This document shows positions 1-12,167 of a stretch of DNA of 64,000 nucleotides, piece after piece (position 1 is the stretch's first letter; each line of letters begins with the position of its first letter). Where the stretch lies: the NCBI GenBank assembly GCA_030704615.1, contig CM060732.1, forward strand, positions 50,263,053-50,327,052. Reading direction: 5' to 3'. Under the pieces are notes generated by a model. That model saw nothing but the letters and a program-made list of their open reading frames with translations, searched no databases and was not told where the DNA came from. The DNA is from Takakia lepidozioides. Its lineage: Eukaryota > Streptophyta > Takakiopsida > Takakiales > Takakiaceae. Made by a program: the position numbers and the translations under genes.

Positions 1-1852
1 TCTGTATTTCTGTTTGTGGGCGGCGTTGGATGTTTTGACACTTAGAGGATGCTCAAGGTCCACCTTGCAAGCTCTGTCAGCCAACCAATGTCTCTCGACT
101 GACGTATTGGTCATTTCTTCTGCCACTGCAGCAACAGGAAGGGATCAGCTTCACAGAGAGTGATTTGACGGCCGATGGCTATCCTTTGGATAATCTCTAT
201 GTGAAGTGAAGAGAGCAATGGCTCGGCTCCTGGAAAATAAAAATCAACTGCTTTTAGCACATGAACAGATAATTGTCTTCTCTTTGAAGTACCAAACCTT
301 GAACAGGTGTAGAGATGGAGGCAATATCACAAGCAATGATTTGATAAGAGGAGTTCTAGATGATAAAAGGCAGCGCTGTTGGTAGGTGGGTGCTGGGGAC
401 TGCTGGGGGGGATTGGCCCCAACCAGCTTTTCAGTAGATGCTCCCTGGGAAAACAGGGGCACACATTGTAACATATGGGGTTGGGTTCCTTTCACTCTGC
501 GACAGTTGGCTCTCTTCGCCCATGGGATTTTTCTTGTATCCTTGGGTTTGACAGCCTGGATTTTCAGAGTTTGTATGCTGCAGGGAGGAGGGCATGTAAT
601 TTCATCGCAATAAGCGAGAATTAAAGGTGGCGGTGTACATGTCTCTACAGAGGCGGCTGCAATTTGGTGGATTCTGGCGGTTGAAAGCGAGCTACTGTAA
701 GTATGATTGGGTTTGGTGGGGATGGACTGAGGAGTAGTAGGTCACGTGCATGCCGCGTATGCTCCGATGACAGGCTGTGTCTCTTCTTCATCCAGGCTGT
801 TATGGGATTTAAAAGTTTATGAGCTCAGCTGTGGTCAGAGCTGAGACCTCCGATACTTTTTAAACTTGTTATGCCATTGTGTCACTATAATCACTAATCT
901 TTTGTAAGGGAGACGTCTTCCTTTTGTACATTCACGTTGGTCAGCAGTCTGATTACAACCTCTGTTGGCGACACAGTTTTGCATCTCGTGTGAGCGTAAC
1001 TTGACAATGGCCTCCATTGCGGTATCGTTGAGACGAGTGGTCTTCTCTTTGGCACCATCATTGAGGGTTTTCAGTTAACATTACATGTTATTTGTTCACT
1101 TTCAGGACTGGATAATGTGATGCTATTTGATGCATAAAACTTGTTACCGACATGCTCACCCACAGTTGACACCATAATTCTCAGCTTCTGAGTGTCTTGT
1201 TCTCTGTTTTGTTCTGTACCTGTGAAACATGAAATTGGCTCGCCTTGCATGAGGTTCCTGTGCATTCTTGATGGTGCTGTTGATTCTTGATGAATTGCAT
1301 AGAGAAAGAAAGGAGTTTCCAACACAAAGACCTACCACGCAATTAGATCTCTGGAGCAACTAGATCAAAACGCAAATGCCAACCTGCAATCCCTGTGATA
1401 ATCAATGCCAGTCTGCTTTTGTGTAGGAAACTGTGAAGAATGTTTGAGTTCTCCGAAACCCCACGAGGTTTGATAGTTTCTTTCTGCCTGCGAGGGAAAT
1501 GAACTTCTTCTCGTTCACTGCTTCTGCAGTCTGGGTCTACGAGCTTACTTCTTGTAGAGCTGAGATGTGTGTATGCAATGGAAACTCAGATCGATCTTCC
1601 ACCAGAGCTCCAAGAGATGAAAGCTCTGCACAGATCTGGGCAAGGTTGCACAAAACAACGGAAAGACACACTAAATCATCCTGCCCGCTTTCAGAGTCTG
1701 CTGAGTTCGAAGACTTGAAGCGATGGAAACACTGTTGGAATCTCTCCACTTCGGAAGGCCACAATTTCAAAACGGAGTGAAGGATAGAAAATGACTTCGA
1801 TGAGGTAGTATATATATTACGTATGTTGTGAGAGAGCAGGGAGAATCCAGTT
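1..1852. other. Upstream region of the CaM KMT gene; possible last exon of another gene
   Basis: No gene is recognised here. On the + strand a CAG acceptor near 129-131 is followed by 25 open codons ending in a TGA at 207-209, with a gene-like end (...YPLDNLYVK stop). This could be the terminal exon of a gene entering from the left, but nothing else supports it. The rest (210-1852) has only short ORFs without recognisable domains and is probably intergenic sequence plus the promoter and 5' UTR of the next gene. No clear TATA box could be assigned. Confidence 0.3.
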
Positions 1853-1977
1853 ATGAAGGGCACTGAGGAGAGGGTCGATGATGCTCACGCACCTGCTCCT
1901 TCCGGGTCCTCTACTTCCTCCTTGCGATGGAGCATGCTAAGTCGCTTCATCTCATCGAAGAATCCGGGTAGATGTCC

Positions 1978-2016
<39 letters not shown>

Positions 2017-5000
2017 AAGAAACTTTCTCTCAGCTGCCTGTTGGAGCTTCCAGTTTGACGCTTCACAAATCCTCGAGAAAACTTGATGCGGACGTTATAA
2101 AGTACCATTTTCATTTCATTTCTCTTTCTCTTCGTGACGTTATAGAGTTTCATTCTGTCTTCTCTTCAACGAGGGACAAAGCCAAAGGTGTTGTGTTAGC
2201 ACTCAAATTTGTTTATGCGGAATACATACTTGCATTGTGGTAGCCCGCAGTGTTTCAGTTGCACCAGACTGCCGTAGTTCTTCATGAATGCTGTGGCCAT
2301 TCTGTACCTGCGAGAAGGGAGATGGTAGATCTGGATGGAGAGTGGAACAATGGAATTCAAGAATGATTCTTGCAAGGATTCCGTTTCGTGTGATAGACGG
2401 AAGGGGATGTGATCATCATTCGTGGTCTTGAAATGTCTGCTTTTGAGATCTCAACTTTTCTCCATGAACTCAGTAGCAGCAGAAACCTGGTAGCCGAACC
2501 CTTTCGAGATTGTTTGTTTGGAATGTGAAGCAGGTGTTCTCTTGGCTCATAAGGCCAAGCTGCCGCATGGGAGCTTGGAGGCTAAATTAGCTCAGTACGT
2601 AGTAGGCAGGCTTGGACCGGGAGCTCAATGCTTCGTAGGCTGAATGTTTTCCTTCATCCCTGGGGTGCAATATCTGCCTCAAATGCCTCTCAGACAATTG
2701 CTGGATTGTACGTTAGGCAGTTAGAACTCAGGGTCGCAGTCAGTGAAGTGCACCTTCCTCACTCTCTCGCTCAAACTGGGAGATCCTGAGCCCCTGTGGC
2801 CTTGCAAAGAGTGGTCTTACCTGAGCAATTGATCCAAGCAGTGGTGAAATGTGGAATGTGCTGTAGGAAGAGGACTGCATGGGTCTGGCTAGTCATGAGA
2901 AAGAGAGATCGAATGAACCTATTACCTCTGCAGGAGGGTCTTCGGCCAACTTGCTCACAGATAACAACCCAGTAGAACAACAGAAACCAAAGAACAATTC
3001 AAAGCTGAAATGAAGTCAAAGTGCTTCATGCAGGTAACCCGCCAAGCACTTCTGAGAGGGACGAATACTCATTGTTTGCCGTAGCCTTGTGGCAGGTAGA
3101 GATGACTCACTGGTAGACACTGATCCCGTGTACAGGTCTGAAAGTGGATGGGCAGATAAGAAAAGTCTCGAGAAGGCCTGCTGGAAGATTCGATGTAGTG
3201 CCATGCCATCCAGCAGTGGAAAATGGATCGGGACCTGAGCCTGATAAACTGTCTAGCCAGACAACGAGAGACGTTGTATTGCAATACACCATTCCGACAG
3301 TCCCTAATGTGACACTCACTCTTCGGTATGACTTTCTTACAAAAGAACACCATGAATTTGTGGTGTAGCCCATGAGATCAGCCACTCCTCCTATAATTCT
3401 CAGTTTAATCAAGCAGAAAGTATCATACAAACTGCTTATGACAAATTGCACTGGCTTTGCGAGGTAGTACTGCATCTTCTAGCACTTCAAAATCTGTTAC
3501 TGACTTAATCATGGTGATTTTGTTGTCTAACTGAGCAGGCAGAGGCAGGATGCAGAAATTGAGTTAAAGGATTTTACAGCATCACAAAAGCACAATGTTG
3601 ATAGCACGGGGCTTGTGTGTAAGTGCACTACCCCTCCGTGGCTCAATCACCCTCCAGGTCCTACATGAATTGCAGATGTAAACCTTTGACAATCCGTTTT
3701 TTATAGTTTCTGGATGCTAAGCTTCAAATACAGAATCTCTTCTTTTGGCCAAGAACTCCGTTATAGCTAGGCTGCAATAGTGGGCAACTTTCCATCAAAT
3801 AGCTTGAGGTTGGAGAATAAGTGTCAGATGTTCTTGATGCAGGCATGTGGCCTTCAGAGGAGATTCTGACCTACTTCTGCACCAAGCGTCCAGAGCTTTT
3901 CAGGCATTTCCCTCACTGCATCTTTTTAACTCTGGAGCTTCAATCATTTAGTGTGTGGTGAGTTTTGGTGTCTAGGCAGTCCAGATTGTTAAGACATTGG
4001 GAGTCTGAGATAGTATTTATTTGGAAGATTCAGATGCCTCTATTGCCAGCACATGGAATGAATTGGAGCCCACTGATCGCAATACTAAGGAAATTATCTA
4101 GGCTCCATGTTCCACGGATTCATCTTCCAGGCCATGTCTTTTAGAGATCTCAGCAGCACACATGGGCTCACTTGTGAAAGTCTGTTGCTACACCCTATAG
4201 GCAGGCCCAGTACAGCTCAGTTCATTTCCAAATATTGCTCACGAGAGGCATCAGCTCGATTGCAGCATCAATAAATCAGGGTGGTAAAACTAGGATGGAA
4301 TTAGAACTTTGAGAGGGATTCAGCAAGCAAAATAGGCTGTTGGGAAGTTATTGTACATTGTACACTACCGAGGCATTGTAGCATTTGTCAATGGTGACAG
4401 AAGATTTTAGTTCTGTAGTGCCTGAGCTTCAGAAAGCCCAGAGGTGAGCCCTCAACCTCTCTTAGGGAGTCTGGGGTCCACATCTGCAAATGTCTCTGTT
4501 GGAAGTATCCAAACCAGCTGCAAGGGGCACCAGGGAAACTGGTCACCTACATCTTGCTACATGGATGGTGAGAGCGTTTGAGGGCTACAAGAACTGTCAA
4601 AGTCCACTGTTGTTGGTAGCAGAATGTGTGAGCAACTGAGGTGAGGACTACATTATTAACCATTTAAGCACATTGAAGGTACTTTCCTTCTTGAAAGCAG
4701 GCATTCTCCTGGAACTTTGGGGAGAGGAACTCCGCAGTTATAGAGGGCTGGTCAGCAAAACAAACCTTGAATTGTCTTTCATTTTCTTTGGCTTCCATGT
4801 CCTTGGCTGCCATGCGAGGTGACTGTGATGATCAAAACTTGGTGGCAGTACAATGCTCTGCGTGTACTGTATATACATTTGCTGGCCGTGTCCATGGACT
4901 ATTTGCAGTTCTGGGTTTATCTGTGAGGACTTCTTGAAAACATGAAAGAGGGAAATGTGTACTGAGATGGATAAGACAAGTAACACAGAAGGCAAAATTA

Positions 5001-8000
5001 CAGATCTGAACTCACTGTTCTTCAGGACAGACTCTCATTGATAATGACATCTGGTGATGCTTTCCTGCAGAAACAAACGCGTGATAGAACTTGGCTCAGG
5101 TTATGGATTGGCCGGTCTTGCCATAGCTGCTTGTACCGAAGCATCTTATGTCCTTCTCACTGACGGAAACCCTCAAGTTGTAGAATGTATCCTTTCCTTT
5201 CTCTTTATGTTTACAGACCTGGCAACGATCACAATTGTTGCCAGCAGAGGATATTAACACTCTGTACTTAGCAATCAGATGGAAAATGAGTTGTGATCTT
5301 TGGTCCTGATTCATGTCTGCCACAAGACTTAAGGGAAGTATAAACTCCATGATAAATTCCATTCTTTACCCCTTGTGTGTATATTAGCAGGGCTCCTCAG
5401 ACTTTAGTATGTATCTTCAGGGCTTGCCCTCCACGGGTTGTGTCAATATTTGGGTCCTTCTTTCTGGGTCTCATGCATAAGTTCCCTGACCTTTGAGGAC
5501 TAGATATTGAGCAGAATATCACTGCCAACAGTAATACCTTTGGCAACACTGAAGTGCGCACTTGTTCATTGCATTGGAGCCGCCATCAGGTTGCCATGCC
5601 CGGTCTAACGTACGATGTGATTGTTGCTGCCGATTGGTATCTCTCTCTCTCTCTCTCTCTCTCCCCCATTAGTTCTTCTGAGATTGTGGAAGCAATTGAA
5701 CATTTAAATGGATATAAAGCTGGTGGACCTGATGGTATTGTCAACAAGCTTATCAAGCACGGTGGCGATCCCATGATAGAGGCCCTAGTTCTCCTCTTTA
5801 ACCTTATCTGGAAGACTGAAATGATCCCCTTTCGCTGGCGACAGGGGGTCATTGTCAATCTATACAAGAAGGGTGACAGAGAAGAACCGGGGAACTACCG
5901 TGGCATCACGCTCCTCAATGCTGTTGGCAAGACATTCTGCAGAGTTATAAGTACTCGTCTCGAGGTTGATCTGGAGTCTAGAGGTTGTTTCCACGAAGGC
6001 CAAGCTGGCTTTCGGCGAAACAGGGGCTGTGTGGATCATATCTTCACTCTAAGCCAGATTATCCAGGGAAGGAAAAAAGAAGGGAAACCCACTTATGTCT
6101 TTTTCCTGGATTTCAAAAAGGCTTATGACACACTGTGGAGAGATGGCCTATGGTTCTGCCTCTGGTCTTGTGGGATCAAGGGAAAGATGTGGAGAGTTGT
6201 CCACAACTTGTATGCTCACACCAAAAGCTGTGTCACTGTTAACGGACAGAAGTCCAACTTCTTTGACATAGACCAAGGTGTAGCTCAAGGATGTACTCTC
6301 TCCCCTCTGCTCTTCAATGTTTTCATCAATCAACTCCTCGAGGATGTGGAAAGTGAGGGATTTGGGTTAAGGGTGGGTGATACCACCATACCAGCCCTTA
6401 TGTTTGCGGATGACTTCGCAGGCATAGGGGAGACTCCAACCAATCTCCAGGAGTTGATTGATTGCGCAAAGAGATACTTTGATCTTTGGGGGCTAGAGGC
6501 TAATGTCAGCAAATGTGCAGTGGTAGCATTCAACGACAGAGGAGAGGGAGGAAGTGATCTTAAGTGGCAGTGGGGTAGCCAAGAGATCCCGGTCCTCCCT
6601 TCCTACACTTACCTGGGCGTTGAGTTCTCCTCCAATTGTAATTGGGATGCACATATCCGGAAAGTTGTTCAAACTGGCAAGGGCAAAGCTCTGGGGCTCA
6701 CTAATTTTTCCACTGCAGAGGGGTCAACTCTGAGGTTAAGAAAACCATGCTTTGTCGCGTTATTAGACCTGCCTTGGAGTACGGATCTGCTATATGGATT
6801 GATAACTCCAACCAGGCTAAGTCTCTAGAATCCATTCAAGGGGGGGTGCCTAAGGAGTGTATGTCAGCATGCTCCAAAACAGCCAATGTGGCTGTTCGGG
6901 GTGAGTTTGGCATTCCGTCCTTAAGCTCCCGACGAGATGAATTCAAGGTCAGATGGTGGGGTCAGCTGCAACATATGCCCAACACCAGATATCCTAAATT
7001 AATCGACTCTATATCTTGGAAACAGGACCGCCCTGTCAAACAGGCTAAGTCCTGGCAGAAGAGAGTAGAAGAGATCCTCAAGGACCTGGACCTGGATCCG
7101 CAAGTCTTGACCCTGCTGGATAAATCTGACTTAGAGGCTGTAGTGTCCTCAGCCATGTCTGTTGCCATGAGATTGTCTGATGAAAATGAAGTTAGGCAGA
7201 AAACTTCCCTGAACTTGTTTCCAGTCTGTGACATGGGGGAGGACATCTTGGATGACCTCAAGGGTCTACCCACTCTCGGCACTAGACTGAAATTTAAAGG
7301 AAGCCTACCTTTGAACAGCAAACAGAAGCAGAGAGGAAAGGGAGAGTGCAATTGCCCGTTGTGTGGGCAATCTGAAGACTATTCATTTTCTGATACACTG
7401 TCCGGGGTTCTCTCACCAAAGAGACGCTCTCTTCAAATCTATTAAGGGAATTGTGCCTGTACCCCTGTTTACCAACTTTGAAAGTCTCGAGGCTGAGCCA
7501 AAAGCCCAGGCCCTCCTGAGGCCTAGTTTTTGGGCAAATCACACACAGCAGATTGATGCTTGTGTGAAGGGATTTCTAGAGGATATCTGGAAAACCCGGA
7601 TTAATTCTTTATATGGAGGTAAGTCTTACTACCAACGTCAGCCCCTGACAGAGGTAGGTTCTGTCCCTTTTGTTCCCGCTCAAACTGGGCGCGGGGTCAA
7701 TGGCCACAAGGCTACGGCAAACAACGTCTTATGAGTACAATCTCTCTCTCTCTCTCTCATTCCTTGTTGCCAGGAAATTCCGATGAAAATGATGTTAGGC
7801 AGAAAACTTCCCTGAACTTGTTTCCAGCCTGTGACATGGGTAAGGCCATCATGGATGACCTCAAGGTTTTACCCACTCTTGGCTAGACTGAAATTTAAAC
7901 TCAGGGCAGGAAGCCTACCTTTGAACAGCAAATAGACGCAGAGAGGAAAGGGGGATTGCAACTGCCCGTTGTGTGGGCAACCTGAAGACAATATCCACTT

Positions 8001-9047
8001 TCTGATTCATTGTCCTGGGTACTCTCACCAGAGAGACACCCTCTTCAAATCCATCAAGGGAATTGTTCCTGTACCTCTGTTTACCAACTTGGAAAATCTC
8101 GAGGCTGAGCCAAAAGCCCAGGCCCTTTTGGTGTCTAGCTATTGGGAAAATCACACACAGCAGATTGATGTTTGTGTGAAGGGATTTCTAGAGGATATCT
8201 GGAAAACTCAGATCAATTGTATGTTTCAAGGTATGTTGTACTACCGGTGTCAGCCCAGTTTGTGTTCCACTCAACTGGGCGTGGGGTCAATGGCCATAAG
8301 GCTATGGCAAACAACGTCTTATGAGTACATTCTCTCTTTCCTTGAAGTGTTTCTGTGGTTCTTTGCTGTTTTACTTCAGCCTTTTGGCCCTCCTGCAGAC
8401 GTAATAAACTTCTTGCTTCTTGAAGAACCAAAATGCCTTGCAGGCTACTTCGTTGAGGGGCTATTAGACTTATTGTATCCAATATTTTTGTGCCATAGGC
8501 CATTGTGGCTTGCTCTCTATGGAGTCGGAAAAGTTTCATATCTTCTCTTCCGCCCAAATTGGGTTTGGGGTCTATAATGGCCACAAGTCTACAGCAAACA
8601 ACGTTGTATGAGTACATTCTTAAAGTTCTTACTTTCTTCTTTCTGTTCTTTCTAGGACAGAAAGCGGCAATACCTCAGGTCAATATCTGAAGCTGATCCA
8701 AGCCTACACTGTTTACCTCATGCAGCACATTTTTCAAGGATTTCCATCTGGATCTTGCTCACACAATCAAAGGCTTGCTGGGGACATCCAGCGGCTGCCA
8801 AGCCATCATATTCAGTCCACGGAGAGGGGACAGCTTGGATCGATTTGTCAAGACTGCTCGATGTGTGCAACTGAACATTGACATTGTTGAACAGTATGAC
8901 CCCCATATCTGGGACCTTCATCAGTGCTTTCTAAGCAACCAGCAAGAGAGTCTACTGTGGCCAAACTACGATGTGGACCACTGCTACCCCTTTTTCCTGT
9001 CCATCACCCATTGTGTGCCCCAATCTTCTGCCATTCAACTGCATTAA
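1853..9047 (+). CDS. CaMKMT: Calmodulin-lysine N-methyltransferase, seven exons, intact
   Basis: Seven-beta-strand SAM-dependent methyltransferase that in plants and animals trimethylates a calmodulin lysine. Exons read from the sequence: 1853-1967, 3136-3325, 3545-3618, 3843-3903, 5071-5186, 5504-5636, 8726-9047. They total 1011 nt (336 codons plus stop), with phases that join without a stop. Visible landmarks are an N-terminal SSLRW segment, KVSRR, DFTASQKHNVDSTGLVC then MWPSEEIL (family-specific), motif I VIELGSGYGLAG, TDGNPQVVEYIEQNI, VIVAADCTFFKDFH (motif IV region) and the C-terminal SPRRGDSLDRF and WPNYDVDHCYP. The order and spacing match plant CaM KMTs. All introns are GT-AG except the fourth, which must use a GC donor (AG|GC at 3903/3904) to keep frame. 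The sixth intron (5637-8725) is expanded by LINE insertions but the gene remains open. The start ATG at 1853 was chosen as the first ATG in frame with exon 1. The identification rests on remembered family motifs, not a search. Confidence 0.9.
1978..2017 (+). repeat. (CT)n(CA)n microsatellite
   Basis: A CT dinucleotide run passes directly into a CACACA run, a few bases inside the first intron of the CaM KMT gene. It is a plain simple-sequence repeat. Confidence 0.9.
5639..7761 (+). mobile_element. Non-LTR retrotransposon (LINE), 5'-truncated and frameshifted
   Basis: The insertion begins within a TC microsatellite inside CaM KMT intron 6. It lacks the endonuclease part and starts near the beginning of the reverse transcriptase. 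Landmarks in order: GYKAGGPDGI, VNLYKKGDREEPGNYRGITL, AGFRRNRGCVDHI, FLDFKKAYDTLW, QGCTLSPLLFNVFIN and ALMFADDFAGIG (catalytic FADD box, about 6398-6433). A frame change near 6720-6745 leads into the thumb and C-terminal region (RPALEYGSAIW). Another near 7370-7385 splits the C-terminal zinc cluster (CNCPLCGQ ... HCPGFSHQRD). The 3' end reads ACAACGTCTTATGAGTACAA followed by (TC)n. The element is dead; it sits in the same orientation as the host gene. Confidence 0.9.
7772..8345 (+). mobile_element. Second, 5'-truncated copy of the same LINE 3' end
   Basis: Sequence from about 7780 repeats the C-terminal coding part of the LINE just upstream (GATGAAAATGATGTTAGGCA matches 7180 onward with small changes). 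It keeps a cleaner C-terminal zinc motif (CGQPEDNIHFLIHCPGYSHQRD region, 7969-8040) and ends with the same GGGGTCAATGGCC...GTCTTATGAGTACA tail and a TC-rich run. It looks like an independent, severely 5'-truncated insertion next to the first. Confidence 0.8.
8346..8640 (+). mobile_element. Third LINE 3' end fragment
   Basis: The end of this stretch (about 8560-8625) again carries the GTC.ATAATGGCCACAAG...ACAACGTTGTATGAGTACATTC tail of the two preceding LINE copies. The 5' part (8346-8550) has no match to them and is open on the + strand without known domains, so it may be the 3' region of a diverged relative. It ends about 85 bp before exon 7 of the CaM KMT gene. Confidence 0.55.
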
Positions 9048-9290
9048 GGTGTCATAATTGACTGTTGATTGAGATGTTTGTCATCTCTATAATTCTCCCC
9101 AAGAATTGTATTCGCTTTCAGAGAAATCTGTGTATTTATGCAGTGCCCAGACAAGCACATGTCAGCCAACAAAGTCTTTTGACATGGGACCAATCGTGGC
9201 ATAAAGGCATTTGCATCCTTGTTCGCTGTGGAAAAGACTAATTTTTTTGGATGAATTATGCATAAGTTATGAATGTTACGACTGGTCATA
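9048..9290. other. 3' flank of CaM KMT
   Basis: AT-rich sequence after the CaM KMT stop codon, probably holding the 3' UTR. No gene or repeat is recognised. Confidence 0.4.
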
Positions 9291-9843
9291 GATATGTTGC
9301 AAGTGTTCCTAGAGTGGGGTCATAAGAGGGATGGAGGATGCCTAATCTAGACATTGTCAATGCAAATGCAGATTGCAAATGTGACATCAATACATTGCCA
9401 TTAGTGAGTTGAATAAGCTCTAAAGTAGTGCAAAATAAGTGCAATGAAAACACATGTTGTGCAACTCTAATAGGAGGGTTTTATAGGTAATAGGAATGGG
9501 CATATCCACCCTAATTATTGTTGGAATTTGACAGAGAATAGAGATAAAAGATAAATTGATTACTAAGAACTCTCCACCCAAGCATACGACCACAAGAAGC
9601 TGTCTGTCCACCTGTGACTTTTGAGATAACTATAACATAACTCCATGCTTTTTTACTTAAGTTATCCCCACCTGCTATTCTGGTACGTTGACTTGAGTCA
9701 CTAATAACTAAAGCTAACTTTAGTTGACTAAGGCTCATCTTTATTGTTAACTGTGACTTGTTAGCATTGCTATTATTGAAGTCTGACTTGTCACCACAGT
9801 AACTCTAAGTAGTAGTAACTTGGTCAGGAGTTGATTTCCAACA
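9290..9843 (-). repeat. 3' LTR of a Ty1/Copia element (outer end uncertain)
   Basis: Read on the minus strand, a G-rich polypurine tract (GAGTGGGGG, plus-strand 9844-9853) is followed directly by TGTTGGAAATCAACTCC, a typical Copia LTR start ending at plus position 9843. The coding remnants of Copia RNase H lie immediately upstream on the minus strand, which fits a 3' LTR. The far end of the LTR was not resolved; 9290 is an estimate, as no duplicate LTR is present for comparison. Confidence 0.6.
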
Positions 9844-9924
9844 CCCCCACTCAACGAGTTACCAAGTTAAACACTTAACTACTCCCATCAAACTTCGAAA
9901 GCGTGCATGTTTTTCAGCACTAAG

Positions 9925-11207
9925 TCATTTTGTCAGAGTATCTACAACCATGTTGTTGGTGTTGCAATACAGTTTGACAAATCCAGCTTCAGTCTTCTCT
10001 CGTACCAGATGATGATGAATCTCAATATGCTTTGTGTGAGCATGAAACGTTGGATTCTTCGAGAGTGCAATACACCCTTGGTTGTCATCATATATGACCA
10101 TGATATCCCTCTGTGGACGACCAATACTTGTGAGAAATGATGATAACCATAATGCTTGCCTTGTAGCTTGAGATGCAGCCATATATTTTGCCTTAGTTGA
10201 GGACATAGCAATTGTAGATTGCTTTTTGCTAGTGCTCCAGCTGGTAGCTCCATTTGCTAGCATAAAAACATAGCCAGATATAGAATGGAGGTCATCAACA
10301 TTACTAGCCCAATCTGCATCACAATAGCCGTATAGCTCTGTGCTTTTGCAAGCACTATTTGAAATATCATATGAACCCACTTGATCCAACTGACCATTAT
10401 CATTTTTCTTTCTCAAGCACAGACCATAGTCCAGTGTGCCTCTTAGATAACGGAAAATCTGCTTTACTGCAACTCAATATTTGAGTTGCCCAGGTTAGCC
10501 ACAAATTGGCTTATGACACCCACTGCTTCTGCAATATCTGGCCTAGTACAAACCATTGCATACATAAGACTTCCCACAATACTCTGATAGGGAACATCTC
10601 TCATTGTCTCCAAGTCTACAGCACTATTAGGACTCATCTCCTTTGAGAGTTTGCAATTTGGGACAAACGGGGTATTTACCGGCATACTTTCAGTCATACC
10701 AAAGCACCTTAAGATATCTTCAAGATATTTACGCTGGTTCAGGTAAATCGCTCGGTCTTGTTGAACGCGAGATATCGATACCCCCAAGCAGTACTAAATC
10801 TTTTTCAGATCCACCATCTCAAACTTCTTTGAGATATCACCAAGGTTGTCTTTTTCAACAAAGCCTAATCAACACACGATCACATGATCTCTTTCAGATC
10901 CACCATCTCGAATTTCTTTGAGATATCACTTTGTTTTTTTTTTTAACAAAGCCTGATCAACACATGATCGCATGATCTCTTTTAGATCCACTATCTCAAA
11001 CTCTTTTGAGATATCACTCTGTATGTGTTTCAATAGAGCCAAGTCATTAAAGACCAAGATCAGGTCATCAACATATAATGTTATGATCACATAAGAGTTT
11101 CCATGAGCCCTCTTATAGTAAACACTATAATCAGTAGAACTCATTTCAAACTTTTCAGCCATGAAATATGCATCAATCTTGTCATTCTACGCCCTAGGGG
11201 ATTGCTT
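9925..11207 (-). pseudogene. Copia pol remnant: reverse transcriptase C-terminal part and RNase H
   Basis: Three minus-strand open stretches carry Ty1/Copia pol. 11207-10926 has the catalytic box (ITLYVDDLILV) and AEKFEMSSTDYSVYYKR. 10787-10464 has YLEDILRCFGM, PVNTPF and GSLMYAMVCTRPDIA. 10416-9925 has the RNase H region (YCDADWA, SGYVFML, SWSTSKKQSTIAMSST, IYDDNQGCIALS, HTKHIEIHHHLVREK). Frames change between them. A degenerate tandem triplication of about 75 bp (10797-11020) lies within the RT part. The pol sequence breaks off at 11207 and resumes at 22403, showing that the piece in between is an insertion. Confidence 0.9.
10797..11020 (-). repeat. Internal triplication in the Copia RT
   Basis: The block ACAAAGCCT(A/G)ATCAACACA(C/T)GATC...AGATCCACCATCTC...TTTGAGATATCAC occurs about three times in a row with small differences. 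On the minus strand each repeat re-encodes the ISKEFEIVDLKE segment of the RT. It is a local tandem duplication that postdates the coding function. Confidence 0.7.
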
Positions 11208-11216
11208 CAAACATAC
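11208..11216 (+). repeat. 9-bp target-site duplication, left copy
   Basis: CAAACATAC here is repeated exactly at 22394-22402. Joining the two outer flanks restores the Copia RT reading (YKLLKS... then ...QSPRA). Confidence 0.85.
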
Positions 11217-12165
11217 GGGGAATGCTTGCGCGTGAGCCCAGCCAGGCTCATGCCACGTCAGCAAGGTTTCTCACGTGCAGGATCTAATTCCGCGGATGCC
11301 ACCACTACAATACAAGCTGGGCTTTTCGACTTTGTATTTGACTCATTTTTTAGTCATTTGCGACATTTTTACTCCCAGCCTCCATAGTCGAACATGCGTG
11401 ACAAAGGTCACGTCGTTTCAGTCAAGCAGTCGAATCCAGATGCCAGGTTCTGACAGTGAAATGTGACAGTAAAACCTAGGGGGTGACGTGTAGGCAGCAC
11501 AGTATGACGTGGATACGACGTGGCTATGACGTGTAGTAAAGTGGTTTAACTGAAGTGGAACATATTGACTATGTTCCATGTTGTTTAGTATACGATTTGA
11601 CTGTAAATTAGTGATAGTGAGTTTGCTTGACTTTGTATATTGTAATATTCTACTGTGAAGCAATAAAAGAGGACACATTTTAGTAAATATGTTTCACTCT
11701 GAAGGTGTATATATATATATACATATAAATATAATAATACATATATAATATAATATAATATAAATGAACTGGGAGGCTTTTTATTTAATATTTGGTTTTT
11801 TATTTATTTATTACTGTTATTTCGTTTTTTTCATTTACTTTTAGTTTATATCTGTACATATGTGAATTAGTGGATATTGTATTTAAATTTTTTGATTCGC
11901 TGCACTGCATTGAAAATATATTACAAATACAACAAAACATAGAATACAAATACAGGTCGGAACCAAAAACATTTGGATGGCTCAAAACTGGTTTTATATC
12001 AAGAGTGATTTGCAAAACAAGTTTTGGCCACATTCTACAAATGACCAACATGAGGGCCATGTTGCCATATCCATAGATCACTGCCCAACTGAAGTCATTG
12101 AGTAAGGATAATCTGCTGTGCAGCTAGGTCCAGCACTATCGTAGACATGTCAAGAGAACATTAGA
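11217..12165. other. Left arm of the 11.2-kb transposon, no gene
   Basis: After the GTGAGC-rich end comes sequence with CCGCGGA near 11290 and repeated GTCACGTCG/GACGTGG motifs to about 11530. An AT-rich stretch with a TATATA microsatellite (11708-11762) follows. No coding region is recognised. Confidence 0.5.
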
Positions 12166-12167
12166 AA

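Noticed and set aside
46-131. A second small exon at 46-103 upstream of the possible terminal exon
   Set aside because: The implied intron (104-131) would be only 28 bp, too short to be credible.
5554-6828. Host protein beginning MRTCSLHW fused to a reverse transcriptase
   Set aside because: The first part is exon 6 of the CaM KMT gene; a GT donor at 5637 ends it and the RT belongs to the LINE in the intron.
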